Shown here: one piece after another, positions 17,763 to 25,844 of the stretch
Numbering within the stretch: the stretch's first letter is position 1
How the letters are laid out: every line of letters starts with the position of its first letter
Assembly (NCBI RefSeq): GCF_004803635.1
Contig: NZ_SSWX01000002.1
Span: forward strand, 1-64,000
Reading direction: 5' to 3'
DNA length: 64,000 nucleotides
From: Lampropedia aestuarii
GTDB taxonomy: Bacteria; Pseudomonadota; Gammaproteobacteria; Burkholderiales; Burkholderiaceae_C
Position numbers and translations under genes: made by a program
Notes under the pieces: model-generated
The model's database searches: none
Told to the model about the DNA's origin: nothing
The model's input: the letters and a program-made list of their open reading frames with translations, nothing else

Positions 17763-18535
17763 TGCCAAGCCGCTTTGCCCTTCCCAGCACGCCCCATATC
17801 TGGTCTGTGCGCACCGCTCGCGCCTTGTCGTGCACAGCGGCCTTGAGCGCCATCCTTGCAATCAGCGCCTGCTCCAGCAAGCCGCCAACACCGGCTTGGC
17901 AAATACAGGCCAGCAGCGCGTTGAACGTCTCGCAATCGGCTTATCTGGATGGCAATGAGCGGGTTGCGGCATTTGAGCTGAATAAAGCGCGTGCCGATAT
18001 CTCCCGCACTGGCAGTCCCCAGGAATTGGCTCGGCTAGAACTGCACCAATGTGCAATGCAATTGGCCAGCTTGGACTTCCAAGCCTGTACTGCTTTCAGC
18101 CCATTGGCTTCCAGCGCCAGCGCGCAAGAGCGCAACTACGCACTGTATCTGCAGGGCCAGCACCTCGATGCTGGGCAACGCGCCACGCTGCCAGAGACAC
18201 AACAAACAATAGCGGCCTACAACACGGTCGATGCCCAAAGTCTGCAAACAGCCGCACGCATTGAAGAACCGTTGTCGCGCCTGGTGGCGATTGCGGCATT
18301 GAGCAGGCGTGCTCAAAGCACCCCTGCCCCGCTGCTAGAGCTGGCCATCAACACAGCCTCTCAGGCCGGTTGGCGCCGCCCCCTACTGGCTTGGCTGCTG
18401 GCGCAAAAAACATTTGCACAAGCGCAGCATTTGCCAGAGCTGGAGCAAAGCACTGATTTGCGCATTGCGATTGTCCAGCAACAGGGCCGCGCAATTGAGC
18501 ACCAGCCCGAGCAACAGGCACCAGCTACGCAATAA
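17759..18535 (+). CDS. lipoprotein of the Mla-like cluster, unknown function
   Basis: 258 residues, start coupled to the MCE stop by ATGA. An N-terminal signal with lipobox-like SAILAISACSS (Cys about residue 36) marks it as a lipoprotein. The rest is alpha-helical, Ala/Leu/Gln-rich, with possible TPR-like helix pairs, and not the DUF330 fold seen in PqiC. Operon position suggests an outer-membrane or periplasmic partner of the MCE protein. I do not recognise the family beyond this. Confidence 0.65.
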   Translation: MMPSRFALPSTPHIWSVRTARALSCTAALSAILAISACSSKPPTPAWQIQASSALNVSQSAYLDGNERVAAFELNKARADISRTGSPQELARLELHQCAMQLASLDFQACTAFSPLASSASAQERNYALYLQGQHLDAGQRATLPETQQTIAAYNTVDAQSLQTAARIEEPLSRLVAIAALSRRAQSTPAPLLELAINTASQAGWRRPLLAWLLAQKTFAQAQHLPELEQSTDLRIAIVQQQGRAIEHQPEQQAPATQ

Positions 18536-18542
18536 ACACCTC

Positions 18543-18567
18543 GCCCCCGTAGTGGGGCTTTGTTTCT
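18543..18567 (+). terminator. terminator after the Mla-like cluster
   Basis: A 5-bp GC stem GCCCC/GGGGC (18543-18547 with 18554-18558) followed by TTTGTTTCTT, 8 bases after the lipoprotein stop. The stem is short, but position and T-rich tail fit. Confidence 0.6.
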
Positions 18568-18607
18568 TACGCAGCTTGCTACCAGCTGCACAACCCATGC
18601 AACCACT

Positions 18608-19057
18608 ATGAAATTGGATATTCAAATTCTTGATGCGCGCCTGCGCGACCAACTGCCCGCTTACGCAACACCTGGCAGCGCTGGCCTAGACCTGCGTGCC
18701 TGCCTGGACAGCACGCTGCACTTGCAGCCAGGCGATGCGGCAGTGCTGGTACCAACCGGCATTGCCATTCACCTGAACAATCCCGAATACGCTGCTCTGA
18801 TCTTGCCGCGCTCGGGCCTGGGCCACAAGCAAGGCCTGGTGCTGGGCAATCTGGTCGGCCTGATTGACAGCGACTACCAAGGCCAGCTGATGGTCAGCGC
18901 CTGGAACCGCGGCCAACAAGCCATCACGATTGAGCCGCTTGACCGCATTGCCCAGCTGGTCATCGTGCCCGTAGTGCAAGTGCAATTCAATCTGGTCGAG
19001 CAATTTGACCAATCCACGCGTGGCACAGGGGGGTATGGCTCAACCGGCAGCCAATAA
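18608..19057 (+). CDS. dut: dUTP diphosphatase
   Basis: 149 residues from the ATG at 18608. A trimeric all-beta dUTPase that hydrolyses dUTP to dUMP and pyrophosphate, keeping uracil out of DNA and feeding thymidylate synthesis. All five motifs are visible: [11 protein letters not shown] (I), LILPRSGLG (II), [13 protein letters not shown] (III), [10 protein letters not shown] (IV), and the C-terminal [12 protein letters not shown] (V), which closes on the substrate. The length matches E. coli Dut. Confidence 0.96.
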   Translation: MKLDIQILDARLRDQLPAYATPGSAGLDLRACLDSTLHLQPGDAAVLVPTGIAIHLNNPEYAALILPRSGLGHKQGLVLGNLVGLIDSDYQGQLMVSAWNRGQQAITIEPLDRIAQLVIVPVVQVQFNLVEQFDQSTRGTGGYGSTGSQ

Positions 19058-19377
19058 TCCGTGAATAAAACTTGCATCTGCCCCTGACATCTTGCAACAA
19101 TAGCAGCACCAGCATCGGTCAACCCACTGCTGCTGGCAATCGTTTGAGAGACAAGTGTTTGTGAGCTTGTGGCGTCTTTGGCGTGCAATGCGCGTCACGC
19201 TGTGCGATTGTGGAGTGCCGATCAGCCGGTTGCTTTACCCGCCTTCACAATGGCCCTACGCTGCATACGCAAGACCTCGCTAACATGATTGATGCAATGG
19301 ATTTGCGCACAACAAGCGTCATATCTGGCGATTCAACGCCGGATGCACTAAAAAACCTCGGTCATTAGGAGAAACTC
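19058..19377. other. intergenic region upstream of the glycine-zipper lipoprotein gene
   Basis: About 320 bases with no supportable gene. It should contain the promoter of the lipoprotein gene; I could not pick out a near-consensus pair. A good ribosome binding site (TAGGAGAAACTC) ends the region. Confidence 0.4.
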
Positions 19378-19869
19378 ATGTCAAACATTCGCGTCACATT
19401 TATCACCGCCATTGTTGCAGCACTGGGCCTGGCAGGCTGCCAGTCCACCCCGCTGTACGCCAACAACCAATCGGGCAACGTGAACGGCTCGGTTTCGCGC
19501 GCCCCTGAGAATGTGCTGGAATACGGTTATGTCACCAATATCGAAACCATTCAAGGTGGCAACCGTGGCGGCTCAGGCGCAGGCATCTTGCTGGGCGCCG
19601 TAGTCGGCGGCTTATTGGGCAACCAAGTCGGTGGCGGCTCTGGCCGCACCGCAGCCACGATTGCAGGTAGCGTCGGCGGTGCGATGGCAGGCAATGCGAT
19701 TGAAGGACGCATGGATGGCGGTGCACAACAAGGCCAAGCCTACGGCTACCGCATCACCATTCGCGTTGACTCTGGCCAGACACGCGTATTTGATGTCACC
19801 AACACGGGTGACTTGCGCGTCAATGACCGCGTGCAAGTGCGCAACGGCCAGATTGCCCGCGTCAACTAA
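19378..19869 (+). CDS. SlyB/Pcp-type glycine-zipper outer membrane lipoprotein
   Basis: 163 residues. The signal peptide ends in a clear lipobox (LGLAGCQS, Cys 21). A glycine-zipper two-helix segment (about residues 60-105: GAGILLGAVVGGLLGNQVGG and TIAGSVGGAMAGNAIEG) is followed by a small beta domain (YRITIRVDSGQTRVFDV, VNDRVQVRNGQIARV). This is the domain order of SlyB/17 kDa antigen lipoproteins, which sit in the outer membrane and stabilise it under stress. Single gene with its own terminator. Confidence 0.88.
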   Translation: MSNIRVTFITAIVAALGLAGCQSTPLYANNQSGNVNGSVSRAPENVLEYGYVTNIETIQGGNRGGSGAGILLGAVVGGLLGNQVGGGSGRTAATIAGSVGGAMAGNAIEGRMDGGAQQGQAYGYRITIRVDSGQTRVFDVTNTGDLRVNDRVQVRNGQIARVN

Positions 19870-19887
19870 GCATCCGCTCAGACAAGT

Positions 19888-19919
19888 AAAAAGCGCTGTC
19901 TTATCGCAGCGCTTTTTTT
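19888..19919. terminator. terminator after the SlyB-type gene
   Basis: Stem AAAAAGCGCTG (19888-19898) with CAGCGCTTTTT (19907-19917) around an 8-base loop, flanked by A and T runs, so it can serve the plus-strand lipoprotein gene and, in reverse, the minus-strand slyD-like gene. Confidence 0.88.
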
Positions 19920-19959
19920 ATTGCTTCACTCTACTGATAACAACCAACAAATACTTGCG

Positions 19960-20487
19960 TCAATGCAGCGTAGGCGGCTTCAGGTCTTCGTCAGGGGAAA
20001 TCTTAAAAAAACCAATGCCAGTCGAGCCACGGCGTTGCTCATCGGCCGAGCTGGGTCGCACGCTCTTGATGGTGATTTCCAGCTGCAAAGCAATGCCAGC
20101 CAGCGGATGGTTGCCATCCAGCACCACATGCTCTGGATAGATCTCAGTGACGGAGAGTAGGATATCTGCATCCACATCGGAGACAGCGCCAACCGGTAGC
20201 GAGCGGCCTTCGAGCACCATGCCTTCTTCCATTTCCTCTGGAAACAGGTGGCGCGCCTCTAAATAGACGAGGTTTTCGTCATAATCACCAAAAGCATGCT
20301 CGGGCTCTAAATAGAGCGACAGCGTCTCACCCTCGCGCTTGCCCAGCAAAGCAGACTCAATACTGGGCAACAAATCCTCACCGCCCACATAAAATTCCAC
20401 TGGTTCATCCAGTGTATCGAGCACCTCCCCTAAACTATCTTTCATCGTCCAGGTCAATGCCACCACAGTTTGTTTCATGATTTCCAT
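19960..20487 (-). CDS. slyD: SlyD-like FKBP-type peptidyl-prolyl isomerase
   Basis: 175 residues. The FKBP part is split by an insert-in-flap chaperone domain, the SlyD layout: VVALTWTMKDSLGEVLDTLDEPVEFYVGGEDLLPSIESALLGKREGE, then EPEHAFGDYDENLV, the flap insert (about 70-120), and DGNHPLAGIALQLEITIKSVR at the end. The His/Cys-rich nickel-binding tail of E. coli SlyD is absent, so it is a SlpA/SlyD short form with folding but probably no Ni role. ATG at 20487 or 20478 may be the start. Confidence 0.85.
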   Translation of the reverse strand: MEIMKQTVVALTWTMKDSLGEVLDTLDEPVEFYVGGEDLLPSIESALLGKREGETLSLYLEPEHAFGDYDENLVYLEARHLFPEEMEEGMVLEGRSLPVGAVSDVDADILLSVTEIYPEHVVLDGNHPLAGIALQLEITIKSVRPSSADEQRRGSTGIGFFKISPDEDLKPPTLH

Positions 20488-20549
20488 GGCCGAATTGTCG
20501 CAGTTTTCAAAGCCTGCTGTACAGCCCTTCTTTTTTTGTTTTCACATCC

Positions 20550-21746
20550 ATGCCTGAACCACAATCCCCTCTGACCTTGCTGGGTGGTCTCACCCCTGCG
20601 CAGTTCATGCGCCACCACTGGCAGCGCAAGCCCCTGCTGATCCGCCAGGCGATCAAGGACTTCAGCGCGCCGGTGGATGCCCAAGCCTTGTTTGCGCTAG
20701 CTTCCCAAGAGGAGGTTCAGTCGCGCCTGATCATCAGCGAGCCTGATGGTGGCTGGGAGCTGCGCAATGGGCCATTCAAGCCCAAGCAAATCCCCACCCA
20801 ATCGCAAAAAGCCTGGACCATGCTGGTGCAAGGCGTGGACTTGTACCAGCAACAAGCCCATGCGCTGCTGCAGCAATTCTCGTTCATTCCACAAGCCCGG
20901 CTGGACGATTTGATGATCAGCTATGCAAGCGACCAAGGCGGTGTCGGCCCCCACTTTGACAGCTACGATGTGTTCTTGCTGCAAGCCAAGGGCACGCGCC
21001 GCTGGCGCATTGGCAAGCAAAAAGACCTGACACTGCAGCAAGGCGTACCACTGCGCATTCTGGAGCATTTTGAAGCCGAAGAAGAGTGGCTGCTCGAGCC
21101 TGGCGACATGCTCTACCTGCCACCGATGTACGCCCATGATGGCATTGCAGAAGGCAATGACTGCATGACCTACTCGATTGGCTTTCGCTCCCCCAACCGC
21201 GCCGAATTGGCCAGCACCTTGCTGGAGCGCTTGGCCGAACCCGATGACTGGGGCGACGACGACGAAGACGGCAACGAGCAAGCACCGGCGGCGCATGCGT
21301 CCGTGCTCTACAAAGACGCCAAGCAAACGGCCACGGCCACCAGCGGCGCGATCCCCGAAGCCATGCAGCAATTTGCACGCGCAGCCGTGATGCACAAACT
21401 GCAACAGCCCCATGCGATTGAACAATTGCTGGGCGAGTATTTGAGCGAGCCCAAAGCAGCGGTGTATTTCAGCGAAGCGGACCACCCCGACGCGGTGGAT
21501 GGCGAATGGGCGTTGGCACATGAGCCGACTGCCATCGCACTCAACCGCAAAACCCGCATGCTCTACGACGAGTATTTTCTCTACATCAACGGCGAAAGCT
21601 ACCGCGTCGCAGGCAAAGACAGCACCTTGCTGCGCCAGCTGGCGGACCGCCGTGCCTTGCCCTACCCGCAATTCAAGCAGCTGAGCAAACCGGCCCAAGA
21701 AATATTGCACGAGTGGATTGACCAGGGCTGGTTGTTCCAAGTCTGA
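20550..21746 (+). CDS. roxA: ribosomal oxygenase RoxA-like JmjC/cupin hydroxylase (50S L16 arginine 3-hydroxylase)
   Basis: 398 residues. An Fe(II)/2-oxoglutarate dioxygenase of the YcfD/RoxA family, which hydroxylates an Arg of ribosomal protein L16. The N-terminal FMRHHWQRKPLLIRQA, the iron ligands HxD in GPHFDSYDVFLLQ (His135, Asp137) and a later His in YLPPMYAHDGIAEG (about 197) are visible. The C-terminal winged-helix-like domain (about 260-398) matches the dimer and WH parts of RoxA. An acidic loop near 230-245 is unusually Asp-rich. Single gene, divergent from slyD. Confidence 0.9.
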   Translation: MPEPQSPLTLLGGLTPAQFMRHHWQRKPLLIRQAIKDFSAPVDAQALFALASQEEVQSRLIISEPDGGWELRNGPFKPKQIPTQSQKAWTMLVQGVDLYQQQAHALLQQFSFIPQARLDDLMISYASDQGGVGPHFDSYDVFLLQAKGTRRWRIGKQKDLTLQQGVPLRILEHFEAEEEWLLEPGDMLYLPPMYAHDGIAEGNDCMTYSIGFRSPNRAELASTLLERLAEPDDWGDDDEDGNEQAPAAHASVLYKDAKQTATATSGAIPEAMQQFARAAVMHKLQQPHAIEQLLGEYLSEPKAAVYFSEADHPDAVDGEWALAHEPTAIALNRKTRMLYDEYFLYINGESYRVAGKDSTLLRQLADRRALPYPQFKQLSKPAQEILHEWIDQGWLFQV

Positions 21747-21958
21747 GCATGTTCTGCGTCCGGTTTGCCAGAGCCCAAGACAGAGCGCTTGGTGTACTCA
21801 ACGAGCGCAGGACCCCATCGCGCGGATCGGCACTCATGTGATCAGGCTCCTAGAAGAGTAAAGCCCAGCAGCGATAGGGCAGCTGCTGGCTTGGCGTTGT
21901 TGGCTATGCGTGAGGACAAGAGCCCTCACGCAGCTCAGGTGCAGCCAACCTGACGCGA

Positions 21959-22360
21959 TTACACCGTGTTTTTTGTGCTGGGGGTGAGCAGCGCCAGCTG
22001 TAAAAACCCACCGCCGATGGCGATATTTTTCATGAACTGCAGCAAGTGCATTTTTTCAGCAAAATTGGAATGGAACGCCAAGGCCGATGCCACTGAAAAG
22101 ACACACAAAATCAATGCGCTCCAGCGGAGTTGATAGCCCACTACAAACGCCGCAGCGACCAATAACTCCACCACCAAAGCTACAGCATAGCCGAGCATGG
22201 GCAGCGGCAAACCTGCACTGGCGATGTACGCTATCGTCGCCTCTGGCGCCATCAGTTTGCCCCAGCCACTGTAGAGGAACAAAAAGCCCAGCATCAGACG
22301 GGCGACCAGAGACAGCATCGCCGTCTGCTTGTCATTCATGTGAAAGGCTGTGGATGGCAT
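21959..22360 (-). CDS. DoxX-family membrane protein
   Basis: 133 residues with four predicted membrane helices and the family start ARLMLGFLFLYSGWGKL, then GLPLPMLGYAVALVVELLVAAAFVVGY and a C-terminal MKNIAIGGGFLQLAL. DoxX proteins are quinone-associated small membrane proteins; many members have no proven role. It lies 13 bases downstream of the DUF4148 gene and is probably cotranscribed with it. Confidence 0.85.
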   Translation of the reverse strand: MPSTAFHMNDKQTAMLSLVARLMLGFLFLYSGWGKLMAPEATIAYIASAGLPLPMLGYAVALVVELLVAAAFVVGYQLRWSALILCVFSVASALAFHSNFAEKMHLLQFMKNIAIGGGFLQLALLTPSTKNTV

Positions 22361-22373
22361 TCAAAGCACCTCT

Positions 22374-22697
22374 TTACTGCTGTGCTTGCAGTTTCTGAAC
22401 CAGCGTTTGAAAGCTTGGGCTTTGGCGCAGCTCTTGGTAGTGTCTTAAACGGCGCTCGTAATCGGCCGAGTCAAAGCTGATGCCATCACCATAACCAAAA
22501 CGATCCATACCGGCTTGTTTCCACACTTGCAAATCAGCCCGCACTTCAGCCCTGCTGAGGCTTGTGCCGCTGGAGACGGGAGAACCTGGCCACAGCTCTT
22601 GTGGCAGGCTGCTGGTCTGGTTTGCCGCGAAAGCGACGCTTGCAATCAAACCAGCGGTCAAGACAGCGATGCCGCGCAAAGATGGTACAAATTTCAT
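22374..22697 (-). CDS. exported DUF4148-type protein
   Basis: 107 residues. A signal peptide (to about residue 24, ending SVAFA) is followed by a short helical domain with the DUF4148 pattern SLSRAEVRADLQVWKQAGMDRF and YERRLRHYQELRQS. Such small periplasmic proteins are abundant in Burkholderiales and have no known function. Confidence 0.78.
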   Translation of the reverse strand: MKFVPSLRGIAVLTAGLIASVAFAANQTSSLPQELWPGSPVSSGTSLSRAEVRADLQVWKQAGMDRFGYGDGISFDSADYERRLRHYQELRQSPSFQTLVQKLQAQQ

Positions 22698-22801
22698 AGC
22701 AGTAAGTCCTTAATCAATAGAAGCAGTTCTCGGTGTGAACTGCATGGACTACAGTGTCTGCATTTGCAACGCCAGCGTATGTGCCAAAGCGCACAGTTTT
22801 T

Positions 22802-23524
22802 TCAAACCGCCTGCCGTTTGGTCATGGCCACCAATGCCTCTAAGTCGGATACCGCGCAAATCCGCAAAAGCCGCGAGCCCTCTTTGCGAATCAAGCCTCG
22901 CTTGGTCAAGGCGCTGATCTCGCGCGCGACTTGCTCTCTGGTCGCACTGATCTTGCCAGCCAAGGCTGCGTGTGTGGGTGCAGGCTCAATGCGGGCACTG
23001 CCATCGGGCTCTATCGCCTGGGCCAAGCGCAGCAGCTCCATCTGCACGCGCGCTGGTACGTCGAAATTACTCAGCTCCAGCACACGATCGGTCAGCTTGC
23101 GCACCAACTGTGTCAAGTGCTGCATCATGCGCCGAGCAATCAAAGCGTCTTGGTCGAGCAGCGCCAAAAACTGTGCGCTGCTGATGCTGACCACAAGGCT
23201 GTCCTCGATTGCAATGACATCGGCTGAGCGCTGCTGTCCATCAATCGCTGACAAATCACCAAAATGCTCACCAGCCTCGTAGTCGCGAAATGACACTTCA
23301 CGGCCCTGCTCGGAATAGCTGGTAATTCGCACTCGCCCATTCAGCAAAAAATACACCTCGCCACCGCTGGACTCTCGGCTAAACAAAGAAGTCTTTGCCG
23401 CGACAGTGCGCCAGTTGCATAGCAAGGCGATATGTTGCAGTACCTCATCGCTGCAGCCTGCGAATAAATGAACACGACGCAAGGCCAGCGTAGACGGCAT
23501 GGAAGGCGCAAGCACAGTTGGCAT
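22802..23524 (-). CDS. CRP/FNR-family cyclic-nucleotide-type transcription regulator
   Basis: 240 residues from the ATG at 23524; a longer ORF reads through the repeat at 23569-23733 and was rejected. The N-terminal cNMP-binding beta-roll (residues 10-130, with GEVYFLLNGRVRI, GEHFGDLSAIDGQQRSADV) keeps the phosphate-binding-cassette look (FGDLSAIDGQQRSA), so cAMP or a related nucleotide is a plausible ligand. No FNR-type Cys cluster is present. The C-terminal Crp winged helix is KISATREQVAREISALTKRGLI. It is divergent from a membrane class III nucleotide cyclase, which suggests that the two form one signalling unit. Confidence 0.87.
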   Translation of the reverse strand: MPTVLAPSMPSTLALRRVHLFAGCSDEVLQHIALLCNWRTVAAKTSLFSRESSGGEVYFLLNGRVRITSYSEQGREVSFRDYEAGEHFGDLSAIDGQQRSADVIAIEDSLVVSISSAQFLALLDQDALIARRMMQHLTQLVRKLTDRVLELSNFDVPARVQMELLRLAQAIEPDGSARIEPAPTHAALAGKISATREQVAREISALTKRGLIRKEGSRLLRICAVSDLEALVAMTKRQAV

Positions 23525-23568
23525 CAGATCAACCCCAGTAAAAATGGATGAATCCAAATATCGCGGTA

Positions 23569-23733
23569 TAAGAGCCTGTTCAAAGTCTCGACGCAGTCGC
23601 GCAAGGCACAAAAAAGAGGCAGTACAAGAAGCCAGTTGCAGCTCATTCATCTGTATGAGCAAAACGGGCAACGCAGTCATGCGCTTTTTGGGGCTCCAAC
23701 GCGGTCTGCGTGGAGACTTTGGACAGGCTCTAA
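23569..23733. repeat. MITE-like structured repeat, short copy
   Basis: 165 bases with inverted ends (23569-23589 and 23713-23733; core AGAGCCTGTTCAAAGTCTC, 19 of 21 matching). The inner sequence is the same as the first foldback of the 8196-8467 copy (GCGCAAGGCACAAAAAAGAG, GTATGAGCAAAACGGG), but the second foldback is deleted: GCGCTTTTTG runs directly into GGGCTCCAACGCGGTCTGCG. The ends are a different sequence version from the long copy. It lies in the shared promoter region of the CRP-like regulator and the cyclase. Confidence 0.85.
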
Positions 23734-23864
23734 CAGCTCAATCAAGTTTGGCACAGTACAACACTGCGCTCCACTGAGAACTATGAACTTTTGCGCCGCA
23801 CTTGGTTCCATACCCGATTGCACTGCGACCGCAGTGGACGAAGGCAGCGGCCTGCCACTTCCCT

Positions 23865-25541
23865 ATGCCATTTTTTGTATTGCTTTCGTCAGGTTTGAGT
23901 GCCTTCAAGACCCGTTGTGCACAGGGTCTGTCGGTGCGCAGTTTGCGCTGGTACAGCGGCTGGATCCTGTTTGCATACGTCTTACTGCATTTACTCAACC
24001 ACGCCACAGGCCTGGTCTCTTTGTCAGCAGCTGAAACCATGCGCATTTGGGTGCACAGTCTGTGGCGCAGCACAGCTGGCACACTGCTGCTCTACGGCGC
24101 ACTGGTGCTACATGCTGCGCTGGCATTAGTCGCAGTGGCTCAGCGGCGCACCTGGCGCATGCCATTGGCCGAAGCCGTGCGTTTGGCATTTGGACTGATG
24201 CTGCCATTGCTGATGTCAGGGCACATCGTCGCAACACGGTGGGCCAGCGCTAACTTTGGAGTTATCAACAGCTATGAGCGCATAGTCGCTGCACTGTGGA
24301 CACCCTGGAGTGCCAGCATACAAACGGCTTTGCTCATCGTCGCTTGGGTGCACGGCTGTATGGGCCTGCATTTTGCCTTTCGTGCGCGGCGCGGCTGGCA
24401 ACACTACCAACCCATCCTGCTCAGCGCTGCAGTGCTGCTGCCAGTACTTGCCTCGCTTGGCGTGCTGGCCATGGGGCGTGAAATGGATGCGGCCAACACG
24501 GTCGCCCTGCCTGCATCAGCGGCGGCGGCGCAGAGTGCGAGATGGATGAAGTGGGGGCTGCGCTGGGGCTGGTGCCTGCTATTGGGCCTGGCACTGATCG
24601 GGCCATGGCTGCTGCGCCACTGGCGGCAGCGCACAACGCAGGCCCAGCGTATTCAAGTGCATTACCCAGAGCGCGTGGTCGCCGTGCCCGTCGGCTACTC
24701 CATCTTGGAAGCCAGCCGCGCACATGGCATCGCACACTTGTCTTTGTGCGGCGGACGCGCGCGCTGCTCCACCTGCAGGGTGAGAGTGCGCAGCGTCAAT
24801 GGCTTTTTGCCAGAAGCCAGTGCCGATGAGCGCAGAACCCTGGACCGCGTGCGGGCCTCTGCCGACGTGCGCTTGGCATGCCAGTTACGCCCCCAGTCCG
24901 ATGTCTACGTGACGCCGTTATTCAACAGCACAACAGCGAAGGCACACGCCCACGACAGCATTGAGCAAGAAGTGGTTGTTTTCTTCATCGACTTGCGCCA
25001 GTGGTCGGCACTGTCTGATCAGCAATGGCCCACCGACTTGTCATGGCTTTTGAGTGGTTACTTCAGCATAGTTGGCGCAGCGATTCAAGACAGTGGGGGC
25101 ATTGCCAACCAGTTCATCGGCGACAGCGTGATGGCGATTTTTGGCCACGATACTGAGTTGCCCACAGCGGCACAGCAAGCCTTGAAAGCGGCCGCCCGCA
25201 TCGAACAACAGATGGACGAATGGTCTGAAACCTTGATGGCTAAATTTGGCCAACGCTTGAACTTTGGCATTGGCATCCATGCCGGCAATGTTCTGCTGGG
25301 GCAAGTGGGCTTTGACAAGACCACCACCTTCACCGCCGTCGGCGAGGTGGTCAACACCACCAGCCGCTTGCAAGACCACTCGAAAATAGCGCAAGTGCGC
25401 CTGGTCGTTTCTGCCAAAGTCGCCGAGCTGGCAGGCATCGATCACCTGTTGGGCTATGCCCAAGCGGTGCAACTGCGCGGGCGCAGCCAAGCGCTGCAGG
25501 TCTACTCTGTTGCACACCCTAGCGCCTTGTATCAGCTGTGA
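23865..25541 (+). CDS. membrane-bound [2Fe-2S] ferredoxin-class III nucleotide cyclase fusion
   Basis: 558 residues from ATG 23865 (an upstream TTG is less likely). N-terminal membrane part with about six helices and His residues placed like haem b ligands (His42, 46, 83, 120, 163, 169; LHLLNHATGL, WVHGCMGLH). Then a plant-type ferredoxin domain with CGGRARCSTC (Cys295, 301, 304) and Cys339. Then a class III cyclase domain with metal Asp376 (FFIDLR) and Asp420 (FIGDSVMAIFG), Asn497 and Arg501. The usual substrate-selecting Lys is Gln416 and the usual Asp/Thr is Glu494. This suggests a redox-sensing cyclase; the product nucleotide is uncertain. Divergent from a CRP-family gene. Confidence 0.88.
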   Translation: MPFFVLLSSGLSAFKTRCAQGLSVRSLRWYSGWILFAYVLLHLLNHATGLVSLSAAETMRIWVHSLWRSTAGTLLLYGALVLHAALALVAVAQRRTWRMPLAEAVRLAFGLMLPLLMSGHIVATRWASANFGVINSYERIVAALWTPWSASIQTALLIVAWVHGCMGLHFAFRARRGWQHYQPILLSAAVLLPVLASLGVLAMGREMDAANTVALPASAAAAQSARWMKWGLRWGWCLLLGLALIGPWLLRHWRQRTTQAQRIQVHYPERVVAVPVGYSILEASRAHGIAHLSLCGGRARCSTCRVRVRSVNGFLPEASADERRTLDRVRASADVRLACQLRPQSDVYVTPLFNSTTAKAHAHDSIEQEVVVFFIDLRQWSALSDQQWPTDLSWLLSGYFSIVGAAIQDSGGIANQFIGDSVMAIFGHDTELPTAAQQALKAAARIEQQMDEWSETLMAKFGQRLNFGIGIHAGNVLLGQVGFDKTTTFTAVGEVVNTTSRLQDHSKIAQVRLVVSAKVAELAGIDHLLGYAQAVQLRGRSQALQVYSVAHPSALYQL

Positions 25542-25844
25542 CGCATGGAGTGACATAAGGCATGGTGGCTCTCTCAACGTGGTTACATGCCAATGCCACA
25601 AATAATAAAAAAAACACCGCCACCCCATCACGCAAGTGCAGAAGCGAATGCAAGCGAATGGACCAAGTCAACGCATTCACACCCTATGCCGTTAAGAGTG
25701 CAGCCAAGCGCAATCCAAGCCAGGACCTCAAGCCAGCCGGGCTCGCCCAAGTGCCGCATCTGCCGCATGGTGAGCTGCAAAGCCCAATCCTGCTGGTGCG
25801 TCGCTTGCTTCACGCATCTTCTTTGTTTTTGAAGGACCACTTAC
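25542..25844. other. intergenic region before the Ala-rich lipoprotein gene
   Basis: 303 bases with no supportable gene and no clear terminator for the cyclase. Short open frames here have no ribosome binding site and no recognisable pattern. Confidence 0.4.

Noticed and set aside
19183-19368. ORF of 61 codons upstream of the SlyB-type gene
   Set aside because: No ribosome binding site and no recognisable sequence pattern; treated as leader DNA.
20697-21740. Minus-strand open frame of 347 codons
   Set aside because: Shadow of roxA, whose iron-binding motifs and length are complete.
23525-23680. N-terminal extension of the CRP-like regulator
   Set aside because: The extra 52 codons read through the inverted-repeat element and have no CRP-family likeness; the ATG at 23524 gives the normal length.
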